A DNA stretch of 64,000 nucleotides. It comes from Rutpela maculata. Taxonomy: Eukaryota > Arthropoda > Insecta > Coleoptera > Cerambycidae. The notes under the pieces are model-generated. The model saw nothing but the letters and a program-made list of their open reading frames with translations, had not been told where the DNA came from and did not search any database. A program made the position numbers and the translations under genes. How positions within the stretch are numbered: the stretch's first letter is position 1; the number at the start of each line of letters is the position of its first letter. The stretch covers positions 134,617,460 through 134,681,459 of the forward strand of contig OW386292.2 in assembly GCA_936432065.2 (NCBI GenBank), read 5' to 3'. Positions 1-11,639 of this stretch are shown one piece after another.

Positions 1-760
1 TTTCAACCTGCTTATTTTAGGTCAGTTATTTATTGCTTTACTCGTCGGAGGCTAGGGGTTTATCCCCAGATCCGTTGCATATGTGGTCCTAATCACGGGG
101 ATAAAAAAAAATAAAAATTTGATATTAGGCCACCGATCAATTGTCCCTGTTTTAAGTTGGCTGCTCGACCAACGTAATAGCTAGGGAGTTGGTGGCAGAA
201 TTTTTTATATGATTTTATCATGTGACTGAAGTCGAAAAGTGTAAAGATCTCATAATAACAAGCCGGAAAAACCATTTCAGTCATTACGGCATTGCTGATT
301 TTTTAATTAACAGTTATTTAAAAGTGCAAAAAAAACAAACGCTCCTATATAATTTTATTGTGTCAGTAATTTGTTTTAAATGTTGCCTGTCAGTGTCAAT
401 ATGACATTGATATAAATGCAGTCGTCTGAAATCTATGTGTCTGCGTTTTCTTGTAATTTAATTTTTTTGATTAATTTATGATATACTAAAAATTAAGTGA
501 TTTTATTGGCGCTGTACCATATATCAAAAGTTTCGCAAAGCGGTAAGAAACAATAAAACAAACTTCAGTTACCCGTACTGCTGAGTTTAAAGAGGGTGAA
601 TTTTCAAAAATGCGAAAAAAAAACGCTTCTATATTATTTTATTATTTCAGCCACTTTGCAGGAAGCTTTGTTTGTTTGTAAAGAACATAAAAAAAATAAT
701 GACTGAAATCTACAATGCTGATTTCTCATTGGCTGACGTTTCTTATTAATAATTGAAAAG
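1..760. other. AT-rich stretch, no gene seen
   Basis: I see only short open frames with no recognisable domain and no splice-bounded coding segment. The stretch could be intron or intergenic. If the isolated terminal exon at 3467-3573 is real, this may be part of that gene's last intron. Confidence 0.5.
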
Positions 761-764
761 TGAA

Positions 765-1605
765 ACATGTTTTTTCAAAATAATTCGGCAACGCTCGATC
801 CTACGAGAAGAATGTTCAAGACAAAGTTGAATAGGACAAAATTTCCTACATTTTTTGTATATACATTTTTATTGTAAGTCTAATACGTAAGAAGATACAG
901 CGGTGGAAAAATGTTTGATTTTTTTTTTTTCAAAAAATGCTCGAACTCCTTTGTTGCGCGGACGGTCCTGCCTTTAATACGTACAGGCTTAGAGAGCAGT
1001 GTTTTTGATTTGATAAGAATTACTTACACTTTTGGTATATTGAATGTTTCTAAGCAATTGTAAGGATTAAATGTGTGTAAGGATTTTGTAAGGGATTTAA
1101 AATTTTGTAGCCAATAGTCAGGACATAAAATTTTATAATTTGAAATTTCTTTAAAAAATGTTGGATTATCTAGAAATTATAAAAAGAGTATAAGAGCAAG
1201 TGCCGACTCTTGAGGTATTCCATTTTTATTGCCAATTCTTCTGAATACCTGTCATTAAATTTAATAACTTTTGTTTCCTATTTTCGAGAAATGATGTAAG
1301 CCACTGTAATACTATTCCGTCAATTTAATATTTTTTTTAGTTTCAATACAAGTATTATTATAATATATCTTTATTATAATAATATAAAATTTGTTATGTT
1401 GTGAACATGCATTATATAATAAAAAAAAAAATTTTCTTAAACCCATTTGTCTGACGCTGTATCTCTTTAAACATTAGACTTACAATAAAAATGTATATAC
1501 AAAAAATGTAGGAAATTTTGTCCTCTTCAACTTTGTCTTCAGCATTTTTCTCGTAGGATTGAGCGTTGCCGAATTATTTTGAAAAACAATTTTTTGCACC
1601 TTTAA
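765..1605. repeat. Inverted repeat pair (arms about 765-905 and 1452-1605)
   Basis: The left arm, containing AATTCGGCAACGCTCGATCC, recurs as its reverse complement near 1550-1580. The arms also share a stretch reading ACATTTTTTGTATATACATT. The spacer of about 550 bp is AT-rich with no coding signal. This looks like a decayed foldback or TIR element; ends and target-site duplication were not resolved. Confidence 0.6.
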
Positions 1606-1851
1606 TTCAAGATGGCGGTTCGCGCCTCTTCCCCACCCCCAAGGTTGAAAACTTGTGTTTTTTATCATGGCCTCGACTTAAACAACATATGTCAAAATCA
1701 TTAATACTCCACATTTTGCAGGGCAAAATTCCCGACTGATTGTCTTACTTTGACATTTTTTGGAGTAAATTGAGAATATTTCTGAAAATCAGCAACGTAC
1801 ACGTCAGCCAATGTTTTTCTCTGCTAATGGATATAAAAACTAACAAATTAC

Positions 1852-3218
1852 TAGGGATGGGACGGATGTGCTTTTGGCCGGATAACCGGATACAGTATAT
1901 CCGGCCAGTTCAAAATCCGGTCCGGCCGGATAATCCGGCCGGATATCTTGCCTTTTCAAGCAGTCCCTTTCTCTGCGAGCAGGCCACGATATTTACAATT
2001 AAATTCAAGTCGTACCCGTATTGTCCTGTCCTGCCAATCTTGCACAATGCTGCAACTAATTGTAATTACACGAAATGCGCATGGTACACCAGAACAGAAC
2101 TAATAATAATTAATAATAAATATTTATATGTGTGTACTTGGTTGTATCCACAGTTATGGTGTTTTTGTGTTTATTAATATTATGAGAATATTACGAGAAC
2201 TGTCAGGAGTTTGCGCAGTTTCCAAATTCGTATACGTCAAAAGCAACTACGCAACTATTTAATATATTATACAGGTAACTTTTTTTATTTTTGAAGCGAT
2301 GACCTTGTTGGGCACATCAAATTGTAGATATTTTTATTTGTACATGAAATGTGTTAATGTTTTCTTATAACGTTTTTAATTAGCTTCAATTTGTTATTCA
2401 AAAAAAAAATTTTTAAACAAAAATTTTGCAATTTCCTATTATTTAGTACTATACCTAGATTTTAATAAAGTTTGTTTTTAAAAATATTTTATTTTTTTTG
2501 TTTCTTGTTGCTGTTTTATTACGTTGAGAATTGTTTGTGATATGTCTTTTACAAATAAAGCATAAAATTATTATTTACATTTTTTCAGTTATTTTAAAAA
2601 AAATCAGTTTGGAATTGGAAAGAGTGTTTTTAATTTCTTTCTCTAAAACCAAGAAGAATTTCGAATATGATGTAATAACATAAATTGAAGCTAATTAAAA
2701 CCTTTATAAGAAAACACTAACGTAGTTCATGTACAGGATGAGGTAAAAAAATATTCAAGGAAATTAAGTTTTCTTTCTTAACAATTTTTTCAAAAAAATT
2801 TTTTTAAATTACTCTGCACACATGTTTAAATGCCTTAAAAATATCTACAATTTGATGTGCCCAACATGGTCGTCGCTTAAAAAATAAGAAAGTTACAAGC
2901 CCGGGGAGTTTTAAGTGGCGCACCCTGTATATCCATATTATCGATATGTAGGCATATTGAAGAATTTAAGACTTATTTTTTTATATTTGTTATTTGTTTT
3001 TATTGTAGTTTCTAGTTCATTGTTAATTTTATAAATATTTTGATATATAACTAACTGACAATTAATAAATAGCATTTAAGTTTCGTGCATTTTGGACAGT
3101 TTTTATTTGGCCGGATGTTGACCGGATATTTTTTCATATCCGGCCGGAGCCGAATATCCGGTTTGGAAGCCGGATTGGCCGGATGCAGTAGCTGGACCGG
3201 ATATCCGTCCCATCCCTA
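1852..3218. mobile_element. Non-autonomous hAT-like element, 8-bp TSD
   Basis: The ends are TAGGGATGGGACGGAT and its near-exact inverse (ATCCGTCCCATCCCTA). They are flanked by identical 8-bp direct repeats CAAATTAC at 1844-1851 and 3219-3226, which is the hAT signature. Both subterminal regions contain many copies of CCGGATATCC-like palindromes. No transposase is left. The middle is occupied by a second inverted structure (2265-2930). Confidence 0.85.
2265..2930. repeat. Foldback sequence nested in the hAT-like element
   Basis: The segment with GGGCACATCAAATTGTAGAT near 2310 is repeated inverted near 2845-2865. The arms continue inward (TTAATTAGCTTCAATTTGTT against its complement near 2680). 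The outer ends read TATACAGGT and CCCTGTATA. It is a non-coding palindromic insertion, possibly a MITE, inside the older hAT-like element. Confidence 0.6.
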
Positions 3219-3466
3219 CAAATTACCAAACACCATTCGAGGTTTCTATTTTGAATAGCCTACATTTTTATTTGCACTTAAGCTTGGTTGCCATTTTGAT
3301 AATATAACTCGATAACTGAAAGACACTCGACCTATGGTCTCGTGTTTTTGTACCATAATAAAGATAATGATTAACTATGTTATGTCAGTAATATACTCCT
3401 CTACTTGTATACTGTATTCTATACTGTATTCTCGATCAGATATTAATATATTCCATTTTTTAACAG

Positions 3467-3573
3467 AGGCTGTCAAAATTACCTTCGCAGCCACCACAGC
3501 AAAACAATTCGAAGATGTGGTAGCTGAATGGCAGCGCTTCGCCAAACAAAGGAAACAGCGAGAGAGGCAATGA
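3467..3573 (+). CDS. Putative terminal coding exon of an unidentified upstream gene
   Basis: After a pyrimidine-rich tract ending TTTTTAACAG, an open frame of about 34 codons ends in TGA at 3571-3573. It has ordinary coding composition: charged, helical, residues such as FEDVVAEWQRFAKQRKQRER. Base composition is clearly unlike the AT-rich surroundings. The splice acceptor may be at 3466/3467 or 3468/3469. An ATTAAA about 120 bp downstream could serve as a poly(A) signal. Upstream exons would lie before this window or beyond the hAT-like element. I do not recognise the protein family. Confidence 0.45.
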
Positions 3574-3699
3574 ATAATATGGATTTTTTTTATAACACTA
3601 GTTTTTTTGTTGTTGGGAATTTGCATTTTTATTTTTATTTATTTTTATACATTGTATATTTTTATGTATATTTTTAACAAAATATATTTTTAATTAAAT

Positions 3700-4029
3700 G
3701 TTTTCTTTTTATTTTAAGTTTAGGTGATTATTTATTAAATACTATAGATGCCTCAACTGATGCAAGTTAGTGCTGAAGGATTATGGACAGGTGCCTGTCG
3801 AATAATGTGTCCCCCACTAATTTGTACAGTACATCTTACAATTTCCTATGAGTAGAAACACATAATTTGACACAATATTTCTGTCCGTAATCCTCTAATA
3901 CTAACTGGCACTGGGACAACTATAGTATTCAACCAAGGTTATTGTTACTTTGGGGCAATATTAATTCAGAACTAAATTAATGTTACCTTAATATTTACAT
4001 TTATCTTGATACTACATTGCCTTACTAGT
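3700..4029. other. Spacer, nothing recognised
   Basis: AT-rich sequence without coding signal. It contains a weak inverted pattern (CTAACTGGCACTG-like and TGCAAGTTAGTGCTG-like pieces) that may be a degraded MITE, but I could not fix its ends. Confidence 0.3.
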
Positions 4030-4037
4030 ATTCGAAT

Positions 4038-5268
4038 CAAGTGCGGATCTAGAAATTTCAATAATTTTTTTCTCGTCTGTGGCGCATGGGACCCATACGA
4101 AATATGGGAAATAACATATCGAGAAGCACTTCTGTAATGACCCCTAAAAAATTTTGAAAAAGCAGTTTGTGGATTTTTTTTTCAAAATTTGGTTACCGGG
4201 GGGGGGGCGAGGTCTAGGGACTCTTGTTTAATTTTTTTTTGTCATATGCATTTTACTTTTCATAAAAATACAACATGTTTTGAAGTTTATCAAAATATTT
4301 TCATTACTAACTGAAATACAACGAATTGAAATTTTGTGATTTACAATTTAACAAATCACAAAATTTCAATTCGTTGTATCTCAGTTAGTAATGAAACGTA
4401 TTGATGTATTTTTGTGAAAAGTAAAATTCATATAACAAAAAAAAAATATTTTAAACAGCAGCGGCGGCTGGTGAAATTTCAATATTTTTTTTCTCGTCTG
4501 TGGCGCATGGGACCCATACGAAATTTGGGAAATAACATCTAGAGAAGCACTTCTCTAATGACCCCTAAAAAATTTTGAAAAAGCAGTTTGCGAAAAAATT
4601 TTTGAAAATTTGCTAGCCTCCCCTGGGTCTAGGGACCCCTGTTTACTTTTATTTTTTTTTGTCATATGCATTTGACTTTTCATAAAAATGCATCGACAGA
4701 TTTTAGAGTTTGTGAAAATATTTTCATTACTAACTGAAATACAATGAACTGAAATTTTGTAATTTACAATTTAACAAATTACAATATTTCAATTCGTTGT
4801 ATCTCAGTTAGTAATGAAAATATTTTCACAAACTCCAAAATCTGTCGATGCATTTTTATGAAAAGTCAAATGCATATGACAAAAAAAAATAAAAGTAAAC
4901 AGGGGTCCCTAGACCCAGGGGAGGCTAGCGAATTTTCAAAAATTTTTTCGCAAACTGCTTTTTCAAAATTTTTTAGGGGTCATTAGAGAAGTGCTTCTCT
5001 AGATGTTATTTCCCAAGTTTCGTATGGGTCCCATGCGCCACAGACGAGAAAAAAAATATTGAAATTTCACCAGCCGCCACTGTTAAACAGGAGTGTCTAG
5101 ACCTGGGGGGTAACCGAATTTTGAAAAAAATTTTCGCAAACTGCTTTTTCAAAATTTTTTAGGGGTCGTTAGAGAAGTGCTTCTCGAGATGTTATTTCCC
5201 ATATTTCGTATGGGTCCCATGCGCCACAGACGAGAAAAAAATTATTGAAATTTCTAGATCCGCGCTTG
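4038..5268. mobile_element. Foldback hAT-like element (outer), 8-bp TSD
   Basis: The termini CAAGTGCGGATCTAG and CTAGATCCGCGCTTG are inverted and followed by long complementary arms with the shared core GGCGCATGGGACCCATACGA. The 8-bp direct repeats ATTCGAAT at 4030-4037 and 5269-5276 flank it. The length of the TSD and the GCGGATCTAG-type end fit hAT. The element is non-coding and is interrupted by a younger relative at 4459-5082. Confidence 0.8.
4459..5082. mobile_element. Foldback hAT-like element (inner, nested), 8-bp TSD
   Basis: It begins CAGCGGCGGCTGGTGAAATT and ends with the near-exact inverse, finishing CAGCCGCCACTG. The flanking direct repeats are TTAAACAG at 4451-4458 and 5083-5090. 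Its two arms of about 300 bp are almost perfectly complementary and closely related to the arms of the host element, so a family member inserted into another member. No coding capacity. Confidence 0.88.
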
Positions 5269-5279
5269 ATTCGAATATT

Positions 5280-6265
5280 AAGCATACATTGCAGCAATGA
5301 TATTCATGGTGAGATATAAATAAGTATGTAATGTAACACGTTAAATAAGTATGTAATGTGGCAAGTTATATTGATAAATTATTACGTCAATATGTTATGA
5401 ACATTAAGTAATATTTTCACAATGTTACCTTTTTAACAATGTAACAGAGTAACATTTAATAGTATGACAAATTACTTTGTAGCAACATTACGACACTGTT
5501 CATGATCTGTTTTACATAACATTACATGTAACTTTGTAATATTGAGGTTCTATTAAAGTAATAATGCATTGTTTAGTGGGTCGGTCATAATTGATTTTGT
5601 GCAACATAATGCGATTTAATAAAATAAAATGATGAGTGGGGGAGGAAAATTGTGTAAAAAATTGCAATAAGCGAGAGATTTGCAATTACTCGTTTTTTCT
5701 GCGAGTTTTGTAGGAATATGCGAAATTATGCGATTTAATTTAGAGTGCGAAAATTATTATCTGGACGGTTAAATTATGCGCAAATCGCATAATTATGCGC
5801 CAAACGGCAACACTGTCCTACCAGTTATTTCACAGTTTGATGTTGGCTATGCGTTATTTATTGTTTTTAGTCAATTCGGAGTGAGCGACATCTACATTCT
5901 GGTAGAATAATATGTTCGGGAGTGAATAACGAATCATTTTACTGTTGATGTTAAATAGAAGTTTAACTTTATTGTTATTGTTTTTAATAGTAGCACAAAT
6001 ATCTACTACATTAAATGCCGAAGTTTTCGTGTTCATATCACTTTCTGATATTCTTTCGAAAATCTCGGAGTTAACGACATCTACATTCTAGTAGTACAAC
6101 ACACGTTCAGGAATAAACAATAAATCAGTTTACAGCGCCACCTATTTGGTAGGTGATTGGTAGGTGATTTTCGTGAATAGTTGGCTATACTGATTTTAGT
6201 TGAAAATATATAGCCAATATCAAAACTCTAAAGTTACTAGTAGCAACCAATTTAAGGAAAATATG
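5280..6265. other. Spacer with short repeats, no gene seen
   Basis: A run of degenerate short motifs around TAATGTAAC/GTAACATT lies at about 5300-5560, followed by AT-rich sequence. A near-duplicate block containing the words GACATCTACATTCT and AGTAGAACAA-like sequence occurs at about 5888 and 6077. No credible exon was found. Confidence 0.4.
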
Positions 6266-6269
6266 GTCG

Positions 6270-6815
6270 ATTTGCATGAAAGAAAGTTTTGTAAAAAGTG
6301 TCATGGCGCACAGTATAATGGTATCACTGTAATTCACTGCACATGTTGACCAACTCGTCTAATTTCCTAACTTTGCAACAATTAAATACCTATAATATAA
6401 TAATCATAACATTGTTTTCATTATCTTTAATGTTAAATCTACTTCCACTCAATATAAATCATCTTTATTAGGTTGTTTCGTAGTCTACAATATTTTAAAA
6501 ATGTCAAATTATGCAATTTGTCAATCACTGCTGCCAACTCTGCTAGTAAACTGAGAGTTGGAAACAGTGTTTGATAAATTGCATAATTCGACATTTTTTA
6601 AATATTGTAGACTACGAAACAACCTAATAAAGACTATTTATATTCAATGGAAGCAGGTTTAACATTAAAGATAATGAAAACGATGTTATGATTATTATAT
6701 TATAGGTATTTAATTGTTGCAAAGTTTGGAAATTAGACGAGTTGGTCAACATGTGCAGTGAATTACAGTGATACCAATCTAGACACTTTTTACCAAACTT
6801 TCTTTCGTACAAATA
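6270..6815. repeat. Large foldback just upstream of gene A
   Basis: The left arm (about 6270-6520) and right arm (about 6555-6815) are reverse complements over roughly 240 bp. Both contain the region around ATGTTGACCAACTCGTCTAA and the region around GGTTGTTTCGTAGTCTACAA. The loop is about 40 bp. A hairpin RNA or MITE is possible. Short frames inside it are arm artefacts. Confidence 0.8.
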
Positions 6816-6889
6816 GTCAATTTTTTTTTGCTTATCTACAGTTTTCTCGTCTAATAGAGTTGGTGACAGTGGTAGAGTCATCCCTATTT

Positions 6890-7098
6890 TCCTATTTCCC
6901 ATCTCTAGAAGAAGATATTTTGTGCTGTGTCAAAAACCAAAACTAACCTAATAATGAAAGTGCAGAGTTAACCATAAATTTAATTAAGTATAATTAAACC
7001 GACGTTGCTGAGTACTATAAATAAATCGTTTTGTATGTTGAAGGTTATATATTATGTTTATTCTTATAGCCACAATGTGTTCCGTTTTGTTATAGAAA
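6890..7098 (+). promoter_or_regulatory. Conserved 5' flank / probable 5'UTR intron end of gene A
   Basis: This block is shared with the equivalent positions of genes C and D. Shared elements include CCCATCTCTA, GAAGAAGA(T/C)ATTCT, AAATAAATCGTTTTGTATG, AATGTGTTCCG and the tract before TTATAG. The AG at 7094-7095 sits just before AAAATGG in all four genes, so a 5'UTR intron probably ends there. The promoter itself is not resolved. Confidence 0.5.
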
Positions 7099-7206
7099 AT
7101 GGGACCGCAAGAAAGAATATGCCGAATTTGTTTGAAAATATGCGATAAATATAAAGCTATAGAAGGGGATGTGAAAGACATCTTGGATGTAGTTCTGCCA
7201 AAAATG
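7099..7206 (+). CDS. Gene A exon 1: first half of ZAD-like module 1 (ZAD/C2H2 zinc-finger protein)
   Basis: Gene A encodes a nuclear zinc-finger protein of about 574 residues, from exons 7099-7206, 7330-7641, 14716-15116 and 16729-17632. This exon starts at an ATG in good context (AAAATGG) and gives 36 codons, MGPQERICRICLK onward. It holds the first Cys pair (C8, C11) of a ZAD and ends LPKM before donor GTAAAG, phase 0. ZADs bind zinc with four cysteines and usually dimerise N-terminally in insect C2H2 regulators. The same exon occurs in genes B, C and D. Its DNA target and partners are unknown. Confidence 0.85.
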
Positions 7207-7329
7207 GTAAAGTGTTGAACGTAACGCTCAGTTATTACAATATTAAAATATATGTAAAAATATATTTGATTCTGAACAAGACATGTAACACATTTCGGCT
7301 GTCTAATACTTTCAACGGTTTTTTTTTAG

Positions 7330-7641
7330 GATTCAACTGTGATACAGAAACTCGTGATGTGTACAGATTGTACAAAAATGCTTAGTAAATGTTTTGATTT
7401 TAAAGCAGCGTGCTTGTATACCCATGACTATTTAATTCCATTCATTAATAACGAGGAAGATGTTAAACTGGATCTAAAAGATGTCTTTTTGAGGGACAGT
7501 GAGAATGGTATTGGTGTCCCAGAAGATCAAGACATATGTGGATTTTGCATGGATCCAGTAAAAAATTGTTCTGCTATATCCCTTGATATTGAAGAGGGAG
7601 ATACAGTTAAGAAAATGATAGAACGATGTCTTCCAGAATTG
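7330..7641 (+). CDS. Gene A exon 2: ZAD-like module 1 second half and module 2 first half
   Basis: 104 codons between acceptor TTTTTTTAG and donor GTACGT, phase 0 at both ends. The N-terminal part supplies the second Cys pair of module 1 (VMCTDC, protein residues C47 and C50) and a C-FDFKAAC tail. An acidic spacer of about 45 residues follows. Then a new Cys pair (ICGFC, C106 and C109) and a helix ending LPEL restart the pattern seen in exon 1. The exon therefore closes one ZAD and opens another. Intron 1 is 123 bp. Confidence 0.85.
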
Positions 7642-7869
7642 GTACGTATCGATATTTGTTAAGTATGCTAAATGTTATTTATTTTTAATACAAGATGAAT
7701 TAGGTAGACACTTACTCAGATTCTTTAGTAGCTGAGCGCTGTGTCAAATGTACTTACTTACATCTTAATTATAGAAAGCCCAATAAAATTATTCGGTTTC
7801 TGCGATCGTCTATGCCTTGTTATTTTCAAATAATTCTTTGTAGCTTCATGTTCAAAGACACCTTACATT

Positions 7870-9560
7870 TTTACCTTGTTTATTAAATTGTTACGGTTTC
7901 GTGAAATTTTATTGAATGTTAAGTGTTTGCAAGTATTTAGGTTCTACGATTTTCAAAGATTCAGTTTAGACTATATCTGTGAAGGTCATAGGTTAATTTC
8001 ACTAGGCGGAGAATTAAATAGTTAGAGACGTAAAGAAGGTCTGGAAGTAAGTACGTGCAGAAACCGTAGGGTAATACGGGAGTAGAGAAGTGAAGAGATT
8101 TATGAAGTGCAAAGATGGCCAGCTGACGCGTATGTGTGTTGGATAAAATTATTGTAAATAATTTGGGTATTTATACGGATAGTTGCACGCGTTTAATACG
8201 AGATGTCGTCCATTGTGAATATATGGATATATGGTACATTAGGGTTTACGACGCCGTCTTGGTCAAAATTTGGGTAGCCATCTGAGACACGTGTTTTGAA
8301 CGCCTCCGAATCGTTGGGGTTTCGGCGGTTGGAGGTAAACGTTTATTTTCATTAGCTTTTAGAATTTAATTAATGATCTCTGAACTAATGTCAGGTTTCG
8401 TATTTTTAGGCGTTTATCCTTTGCTCCTTTTGCTATTATCATTGTGACGTACTGATGTCGATATTATATAAGAGTTTAGAAGTACTGGACCATAGATTTA
8501 AAGAGAAGTACTGGATCTCGATCTGTGTAATTTACAATCAAGCTGTCGCCTAAGTTTCGACTCGGAGGGCCCCATATTTTTCTATAGAGTAGAATAAAAT
8601 CACGTTTCGCTGGGAAACCGAGGTAGCTCCTACGAGTGTATTCTGTGGGAATCAAGGTGTTGCACCAACGAATTGCCCGCTTTATTTATCTAGAGAGTCG
8701 CGGAGACAAGTGTTAAGTACCACCTAGTAGAAAATTATTACTTTTAGTTGTTTTCTGCAGTTGCTGTATTGTAATTATACGCCATTTTGTTGTAGTTATT
8801 TGGCATATAGTAGTATTAACACAATTTTGGAATGATCAATATTAACCATAATTAGATTTGGTATTAACAAATTATCATGTGATACATAGAACCACCTAGT
8901 ATATATTATTTGGTGTCCCTATAATATGGCTATCTAACTAATATAATATTTTACCGAATTACAAATTAAAATCCAAATAGAATCGCAAGACAAAAGATTG
9001 TAATGGGGCTCTGTAGTTTCATGCGCTATATATTTGTCTTCATAAAACATTAGCTGTGTTGTGCAGCTTGCTATTTATATATGATGGCATGGTTAGGTGT
9101 CACCGTTTCTACCAGCTAGCAGAGAAGATAAAAGGAAAAAAAGATCAGGTTTAGAATTTTTCAAATGAATTGAAAGTCTGTCCACCTGTGTTCTGTTTTA
9201 TCATTATCATTTTAAAAGTGTAATAAAAGCTTCAAATAATTATCTTAAAACACAGTGTTTACTTACTTATTTCCATCCACAGTTAGTTGCTAGATGTTTT
9301 TAAAATTATTAACTACATTATTTGTCATTCTCAAATTCGATTTCATCAGGTTTATCGTCAGACAACTGTTTGACGTGATTCAGATTTTCTCTCCAAACTG
9401 ACTTCAGCATTCAATTGAGCCAAGTTAATTTCATTTTGTAGGTTCTCAACGATTGTGTCATTTAAAATAAGGGAGTATCTATAAAACCTCCTTTTTTTAG
9501 TTTCCTTTGGCATTCAGAAAGTTTTAAAAACTATTAAATTATCGGTGTTTTGAATACGAC
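7870..9560. other. Gene A intron 2, 5' part: no gene recognised
   Basis: About 230 bp after exon 2 is still alignable by eye with the same intron of genes C and D (for example AATACAAGATGAATTAG). The rest is unmatched here. The 8130-8740 segment is less AT-rich and has a TATATAAG box and AATAAA-like word, so a solo LTR is conceivable, but no terminal repeats were identified. Confidence 0.4.
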
Positions 9561-9580
9561 ATTAATAACTAATTAAGTCT

Positions 9581-10110
9581 TCAATCATAATCAGATAAGT
9601 GCCTCATAACATGCAGTTTTATACGTGCTTGTACATGTCCTGGTGGAGATATCTGGCCACTCTGTTGTGTTTTTGAGTGTAGTTCAGTGGTGTCAGCGCA
9701 GTGTATTCTGCCACCATGTGACTGACATGTTCTTTTGCTAGGCCTCCTACACTTGCTGCCCACAAGCTGTTTCAAGATCATCCTCTGGTGGTTTAGTGCT
9801 TGGTCCTGTGCTTCTATTATTAAACTTTCTGTTTTCATGCCCAAGCCGTTCAGCCATAGCATAGACGCCTTTTTGTCTACTGCTGGTCTGTCGAGATCGC
9901 GGAAGAATTTCTCACACTTCGTCTTTTTCGCAGAGTACTTCTATTTTCCTCTTTTCGATCCTGGTTTTAATTTTCTTCTTGGCGTCCTCGTTGGTGGTTT
10001 CGGCTCTTAGATATTCTTCCTGGATTTTTCGTTCTTCCTTGGTACGAAAGTCCACACAAAATGGAAGACAGTTTTTTCCCAGTGTAGAGTTAGTAATCAA
10101 AATTTTATTT
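9581..10110 (-). pseudogene. C-terminal tail of a non-LTR retrotransposon ORF, frameshifted
   Basis: Minus-strand reading gives a segment with LNGLGMKTESLIIEAQDQAL. After a frame change it gives a region with VSHMVAEY followed by KHNRVARYLHQDM. This matches the pattern at the end of many metazoan LINE polyproteins (a C-x2-C-type zinc motif, then ETVSHIV and RHDRVARIIH-like motifs). The copy is short and broken by a frameshift, so it is a dead fragment inside intron 2 of gene A. Confidence 0.6.
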
Positions 10111-10129
10111 CTTTGGGGTGTTTATCATT

Positions 10130-11600
10130 TTGGACTTCAGTTATTATAACAGTATCTTCGGCCTAAGATATACATGTATTTGTTGTGTTGTAACTAAGTA
10201 AATCATTGATGTAAATTAGAAAAGGGATTGGGCCCATAACCGTTCCTTGTGGAACTCCAACTTCCAAAGACCGCTGTTCGCTCATTGATTTATTAATAGT
10301 TATCTTTGTAGCCTATTTTTTAAGTAATTTTCCATAATATTATATACAGTACCAGGAAATCTCAATATTTCTACTTCAGCAGTAATAGGTCGTGATGCAC
10401 CGTCAAATGCTTTATGAAGATTAGGAAAAACATCAGATGTAGGGAGGGACTTGTCCATATCAGATTTAAAAAGTTCATTAACTTATCCTTTAGAACTTTC
10501 TCAAAAATTTTTGAAAGACTTAAAAGGAATATTGGATGATAGTTTGTAGTTTTTTCCTTGTTTCCTGTTTTATAAGACCGTTTATCATTTACAACTTTAA
10601 AGTGTGATGGACAAATGGCTGTGGAGAATATGCTATTTACAATATGAGTTATTGGTTATACTATGAACTGACGTATATTTTTTAACAGATCTGAAGTAAG
10701 CCCATCTATTCCAGTAACTTTTCCATTTTTAAGTTCCCTGATAACTTTTTCTATTTTCGTAGGATTAATTGATTTCTGGAATATCGAATTCTGTGAACGA
10801 TATTTATTCTTAATTTCATATACATATATTTCTTGGTTCAAAGGCTAGTTGTTTACTGATATTAGAGAAGAAATTGTTGAAGTGTTCTGCTTTATCTTCA
10901 TCATTTTGTAGAATAACACCATCCTCTCCCTCTATATTTCCTATTTTGTCATGTTTTTTTAAATATTTATTGCACTTTTTACCTTACTCCTAACGTAAGT
11001 CCTTTTTGGTCACCGTAGTATGAATTTTTGGCTGTATTTATAAGCTTGTGTATTTTAATTCTATGCAATTTACATCTGTTTTTTAGATTCTTATCTTCTG
11101 GATTTTACTGAAGATATTTATACAGGCTATCGCGAACTCTAAATGATTGCATAATACCCTCTGTGATCCATTCTTTTTTTAATCTTTCTGGTAATCTTTC
11201 GGAGTTGAGTATGCAAATATGTTCTTATTATGTTTATAAAATTATTCACACATAATTCAGGATCCTTAATTCCATTTACACTGTTCCATTCTTCTTGTGA
11301 AAGTTCCTCATATAGGTACTTGTCGTTAATGTTAGCAGTTTCAAAAGTTTCTGCCTCCTTTTCCCGTTTTACATTTTCAATTCCGAATATTACAGCATGG
11401 TGATCAGTTATTTGTGTTTTAAGCAAGTAAGTTGAAATTGTGTTCAAGTTTTGTGGGTTTTTAGAAGTACGTGATCTAAGCCACTCTTCTGATTATTCAT
11501 TTCTCTAGTATATATATTAATAATTCATGACAAGAATTTTCATATTTGGTGCGTAAAGTTTCATGCACTAACCATCACAACTAATTACGTCTTCCCATCA
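10130..11600 (-). mobile_element. Degenerate LINE (jockey/CR1-like), endonuclease end and RT pieces
   Basis: On the minus strand, from high to low coordinates, the element shows three things. First, the end of an AP-type endonuclease around 11400-11470 (residues like TQITDHHAVIFGI). Second, the RT entry region near 10656-10841 (KNGKVTGIDGLTSDLLKNI). Third, an RT core near 10160-10260 (GVPQGTVMGPIPFLIYINDL, then AEDTVI where ADDTVI is expected). Stops and frameshifts occur throughout, so it is inactive. It lies antisense in intron 2 of gene A. Confidence 0.75.
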
Positions 11601-11639
11601 ATCTGGAAAGCCGGGAATAGGGTCATTTAGTGATATGGC

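Noticed and set aside
1740..2177. 145-codon frame as a gene
   Set aside because: Crosses the boundary and palindrome array of the hAT-like element, so it cannot be an ancestral coding sequence.
8130..8750. Solo LTR in gene A intron 2
   Set aside because: TATA and poly(A)-like words are present, but no TG..CA ends or target duplication could be identified.
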